From assembly GCA_002418685.1 (NCBI GenBank), contig DIEP01000147.1, forward strand, positions 1-15,806: a stretch of 15,806 nucleotides of DNA. The letters run 5' to 3'. Source of the DNA: Ignavibacteria bacterium UBA5771. Lineage in GTDB: Bacteria > Bacteroidota > Ignavibacteria > Kapaibacteriales > UBA2268. This document shows positions 13,301 through 15,806 of the stretch, piece after piece. The translations under genes were made by a program, and so were the position numbers. The notes beneath the pieces were generated by a model, which searched no databases, was not told the DNA's origin, and worked only from the letters and a program-made list of their open reading frames with translations. The number at the start of each line of letters is the position of its first letter. The first letter of the stretch is position 1.

Positions 13301-14779
13301 TTATTTTCCTTTTATAAGTCGAGTATATAAAGATTTATATTCTTTTGCTCCTTCATTCCACGAAAATTTTTGCGAACGTGCATTTTCAATAATTTCATTT
13401 AACGAATCTTTATCATCGAATATTTTAAGTGCTTCCCGAATATAATCGTAAAGTTGGGGTTTGTCCTCTTTTTTGAAAATCATTGCGAAACCATCATTTT
13501 TCTTGGGATCATAAGGTTTGAATATCTTTCGATCAATAAAGTAGTCATTTACAATTGGAATTGCCCCATAATTTGCAGCATACATCACATTGAGACTTGT
13601 CGGTTCGTGATTATCAAATGATAAATAAAAGTCGGAACCTGCAAATAATTGATGAAAATATGATAAATCATTTGTATACAGAACTCTGAAATTTCGCTTA
13701 TATTTCTTTTGTAATAAATTAAATGTATTCCTATATTTCTGTTCTACTCGAGCAATTGTAAGTACAATTAAATTTTCATTTTTGAAAATTTCTGCGGCAT
13801 TTTCGGTAAAATAATCGATAGCTTCATATTCGTTTACGTCCAGTATCAAACCAAAAACAGGTATAGTTGGGTCGAAATCTATACCGAACTTATTGCATAA
13901 ATCAATTTTATTATTATACTTAAAGTCCTCAAAATCATATTCCATCTTATACGCTATCAATTTATCTCGCTTTGGATCCCATGTCCAAGGCTCAATACCA
14001 ATTGGGATCGACAAGAATTCTTTATTACCTATGAATTCAGCAAGACCATTAGATAATTCGGGATTATCAAGTATGGCTTGCTTATACAAATGATTTGATG
14101 TTGTAATTGCATCAGAATAGATTATTCCTGCTTTCAGAAAATTAAATTTATTCTTATGATAAAAGTCATTTTTGAATTTCTTAGGTATTCCTAAATTATC
14201 ATAAATCAATTTGCCTGCTTCAACTTGTTCCTCAAAATTATGAATCGTAAGCACAAATTTAGTTTTCTGAAATTTCTCAGGATAAAGCAGTTTAAAAAAT
14301 GCAGGAACAAGAGAGGATTCACCATCCACAATATGTACTATATCTGGAACCCACTCTATTAAATTACATGTTTCCACCACACTTTTATCAAAATACATAT
14401 ATCTCTCGGGATTGTCGGGATAGAGTTCTAAAGTTTTTGCATCTCGATAAATTCCTTTATGCGAAGAGAAGTATTTTTCATTATTAGTAATATAAGCTTG
14501 CACCTTTGTCCGCGGGGTGTTCATAGAGGAGGATTTGATACTTGCAGGGATCAGCTCCTTGCCCATCGGAATTTTGATATTAGTCAAACGATTGATAAAG
14601 TGTATTTGGTGCATTCTTTCAGAAATTATTCCGTAGCGAGGCATCATCAACCTAATATCTACACCTTCATCTCGCATTGCCATCACAAAGGAATACGAAA
14701 TATCCCCTAAACTATGAATTCTTACATAAGGTAATGATTCAGGTGTGACATAAAGTACGTTAATAGGTTTTGAATTCAT
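13301..14779 (-). CDS. Glycogen/starch synthase-like GT5 protein, degenerate active site
   Basis: A 492-residue protein with the two-domain GT-B layout of family GT5. Recognisable blocks are VLYVTPESLPY, MPRYGIISERMHQIHFINRL (46-65), ERYMYFDKSVVETCNLIEWVPDIVH (125-149), FVLTIHNFEEQ, SIPIGIEPWTWDPKRD and HEPTSLNVMYAANYGAIPIV. GT5 enzymes add glucose from ADP-glucose to alpha-glucans. Several hallmark motifs are absent: KTGGL is VRIHSLGD at 19-26, HDWH is VDGE at 151-154, and the nucleotide-sugar-binding R-L-T-x-Q-K is D-V-N-E-Y-E at 314-319. Only Glu392 of the E-P motif remains. It may be non-catalytic or act on another substrate. The start at ATG 14779 is preferred to TTG 14806, which would overlap the likely -7 box; AGG lies 9 bases upstream. 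First gene of the minus-strand run. Confidence 0.75.
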   Translation of the reverse strand: MNSKPINVLYVTPESLPYVRIHSLGDISYSFVMAMRDEGVDIRLMMPRYGIISERMHQIHFINRLTNIKIPMGKELIPASIKSSSMNTPRTKVQAYITNNEKYFSSHKGIYRDAKTLELYPDNPERYMYFDKSVVETCNLIEWVPDIVHIVDGESSLVPAFFKLLYPEKFQKTKFVLTIHNFEEQVEAGKLIYDNLGIPKKFKNDFYHKNKFNFLKAGIIYSDAITTSNHLYKQAILDNPELSNGLAEFIGNKEFLSIPIGIEPWTWDPKRDKLIAYKMEYDFEDFKYNNKIDLCNKFGIDFDPTIPVFGLILDVNEYEAIDYFTENAAEIFKNENLIVLTIARVEQKYRNTFNLLQKKYKRNFRVLYTNDLSYFHQLFAGSDFYLSFDNHEPTSLNVMYAANYGAIPIVNDYFIDRKIFKPYDPKKNDGFAMIFKKEDKPQLYDYIREALKIFDDKDSLNEIIENARSQKFSWNEGAKEYKSLYTRLIKGK

Positions 14780-14803
14780 AACAAATTGCCTAATTAAAAG
14801 TAA

Positions 14804-14811
14804 CAAAAATA
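14804..14811 (-). promoter_or_regulatory. candidate -7 box (TATTTTTG) for the GT5-DUF4270-barrel-hslVU run
   Basis: On the minus strand TATTTTTG matches TAnnTTTG and lies 24 bases before the ATG at 14779. No TTTG is seen at the usual -33 distance. It overlaps the alternative TTG start at 14806, which helps rule that start out. Confidence 0.4.
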
Positions 14812-14865
14812 CGAAAAAATTAGTGAAAATCGTTATTATTTAAAGACTTTTGCTGTTTTTTTTGA

Positions 14866-14873
14866 TAATTTTG
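14866..14873 (+). promoter_or_regulatory. candidate -7 box (TAATTTTG) for murE
   Basis: TAATTTTG matches TAnnTTTG and lies 21 bases before the murE ATG. A TTTG at 14849-14852 is upstream, but the 13-base spacing is shorter than the usual -33 to -7 distance. Together with the minus-strand box at 14804-14811 it makes the 115-base gap a divergent promoter region. Confidence 0.4.
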
Positions 14874-14894
14874 TAAAAATAAATATTTTCAATA

Positions 14895-15806
14895 ATGCAA
14901 AAGTTAAATCTGCTCCTTAAATATATTGACTTTATCAAATTAATTGGCAACAGCGACATATCAGTGCATTCAATTGAATATAATTCAAAAAATGTTTCTC
15001 GAAATTCGCTTTTTGTTGCTATTAAAGGCGATAAATTCGATGGACATCAATTTATTGACGAAGCTATTCGGAAAGGTGCAACATCCATTGTTTGCCAAGA
15101 TTTGCCTCAAAATTTAATCGGTAATATAACATATATACAAGTTCTGAATTCGCGAATTGCACTTGCCGAGCTTGCTAATGCTTTTTTCGATTTTCCTTCA
15201 AATAAGCTCAAGGTTATTGGAATTACGGGCACTAATGGAAAAACCACTATTACGTTTCTATTGAATAGTATTTTTGAAAATTTTCATAAAAAAACAGCAA
15301 TTATTGGCACAACGGGAATATACATTAATAATAATAAAATACCCGCTACACATACGACTCCCGAATCGCTTGAATTATTTGGATATTTAAATCAATGTGT
15401 GGAGCAAGAAATTGATTATGTATCAATGGAGGTCTCATCGCATTCTCTACTGCAAAATCGTGTGCATAATGTCAATTTTGTTGCAGCCGCATTCACAAAT
15501 CTTACACAAGATCATTTGGATTACCATAAAACGATGCAAGATTATGCAAATGCTAAAAAGATTTTATTTGATAATATCAGCCCTGACGCCATTGTTGTTA
15601 TTAATTCTGATGATAAGTATTCTGATTATATGATTAGCAATACTAAAGCAAAAAATATTATTAAAGTTGGTCGCCAAGCAGGTGCAGATTATATAATTTC
15701 AAATGAGCATTTATCGCTTGCGGGGTTGGATTTTGAAATTATTCATAAAAATAAATCCTATAAAATTAAATCTAAAATGCTGGGAAAATTCAATATTGAT
15801 AATCTT
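14895..15806 (+). CDS. murE: MurE, UDP-MurNAc-tripeptide synthetase, 3'-truncated by window edge
   Basis: The first 304 codons of a Mur ligase, open at the right edge (the whole protein is normally near 490 residues). MurE adds the third residue, usually meso-diaminopimelate in Gram-negatives, to UDP-MurNAc-L-Ala-D-Glu in the cytoplasm. The N-terminal substrate domain has VSRNSLFVAIKGDKFDGHQF (34-53). The ATP loop is ITGTNGKTT (110-118), then GTTGIY, TTPESLE (154-160), MEVSSHSL (178-185) and TNLTQDHLDYH (201-211). Lys221 in YANAKKILF is the expected carbamylated lysine. The DNPR-type motif that would show which diamino acid is used lies beyond the window. The start is ATG at 14895 with no Shine-Dalgarno and a very AT-rich leader. 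No frameshift in the visible part. Confidence 0.95.
   Translation, partial: MQKLNLLLKYIDFIKLIGNSDISVHSIEYNSKNVSRNSLFVAIKGDKFDGHQFIDEAIRKGATSIVCQDLPQNLIGNITYIQVLNSRIALAELANAFFDFPSNKLKVIGITGTNGKTTITFLLNSIFENFHKKTAIIGTTGIYINNNKIPATHTTPESLELFGYLNQCVEQEIDYVSMEVSSHSLLQNRVHNVNFVAAAFTNLTQDHLDYHKTMQDYANAKKILFDNISPDAIVVINSDDKYSDYMISNTKAKNIIKVGRQAGADYIISNEHLSLAGLDFEIIHKNKSYKIKSKMLGKFNIDNL

Noticed and set aside
1..15806. parS site for the ParAB system
   Set aside because: Reading for CACGTG-centred palindromes with TGTT/AACA arms found none in the window; the nearest string (TGTCACGTATG near 8200) is not palindromic and lies in a coding region.

Overview
The window is an AT-rich bacterial chromosome segment that reads like the Bacteroidota/Chlorobi-Ignavibacteria-Kapabacteria side of the tree. 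The evidence is a type IX secretion (T9SS) cargo with a C-terminal sorting domain, a PorQ-like barrel protein, several PorV/FadL-like outer-membrane barrels, a DUF4270-like lipoprotein next to a glycogen-synthase-like protein, TAnnTTTG-type -7 boxes and weak Shine-Dalgarno sequences. HslVU, which most Bacteroidia lack, points to the Ignavibacteria/Kapabacteria neighbourhood rather than to classical Bacteroidia. This placement is inference; no rRNA or other phylogenetic marker is present.

Layout. Positions 19-1924 (minus strand) hold an OsmC-family thiol protein and a lipoprotein serpin, separated by a degenerate dispersed repeat. Positions 2119-6214 (plus strand) form a tight six-gene run: Nudix hydrolase, ParA, ParB, YbgC-like thioesterase, PorQ-like T9SS barrel and a small secreted protein, ending at a hairpin. 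Positions 6215-6648 are a non-coding island with a fold-back repeat: imperfect terminal inverted repeats around a tandem array of palindromes. Positions 6649-8552 (plus strand) hold an outer-membrane barrel and, behind a roughly 300-base leader that may be a structured RNA, a T9SS cargo protein. A second, different degenerate repeat fills the convergent gap at 8553-8807. Positions 8808-14779 (minus strand) are a five-gene run, transcribed in the order GT5 glycogen-synthase-like protein, DUF4270-like lipoprotein, FadL/PorV-like barrel, hslV, hslU, mostly with 3-base gaps. A divergent promoter region (14780-14894) separates it from murE, which runs off the right edge.

How the genes fit together. 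The window mixes chromosome segregation (ParAB), cell-wall synthesis (MurE), protein quality control (HslVU) and a large envelope/secretion component (PorQ-like protein, T9SS cargo, two further barrels, two lipoproteins). No phage, plasmid, CRISPR or tRNA/rRNA signal was seen. The points most worth following up are the glycogen-synthase-like protein, whose canonical active-site motifs are lost or charge-reversed; the possible structured leader before the T9SS cargo; the two repeat families; and the small secreted protein tied to PorQ inside the par operon.
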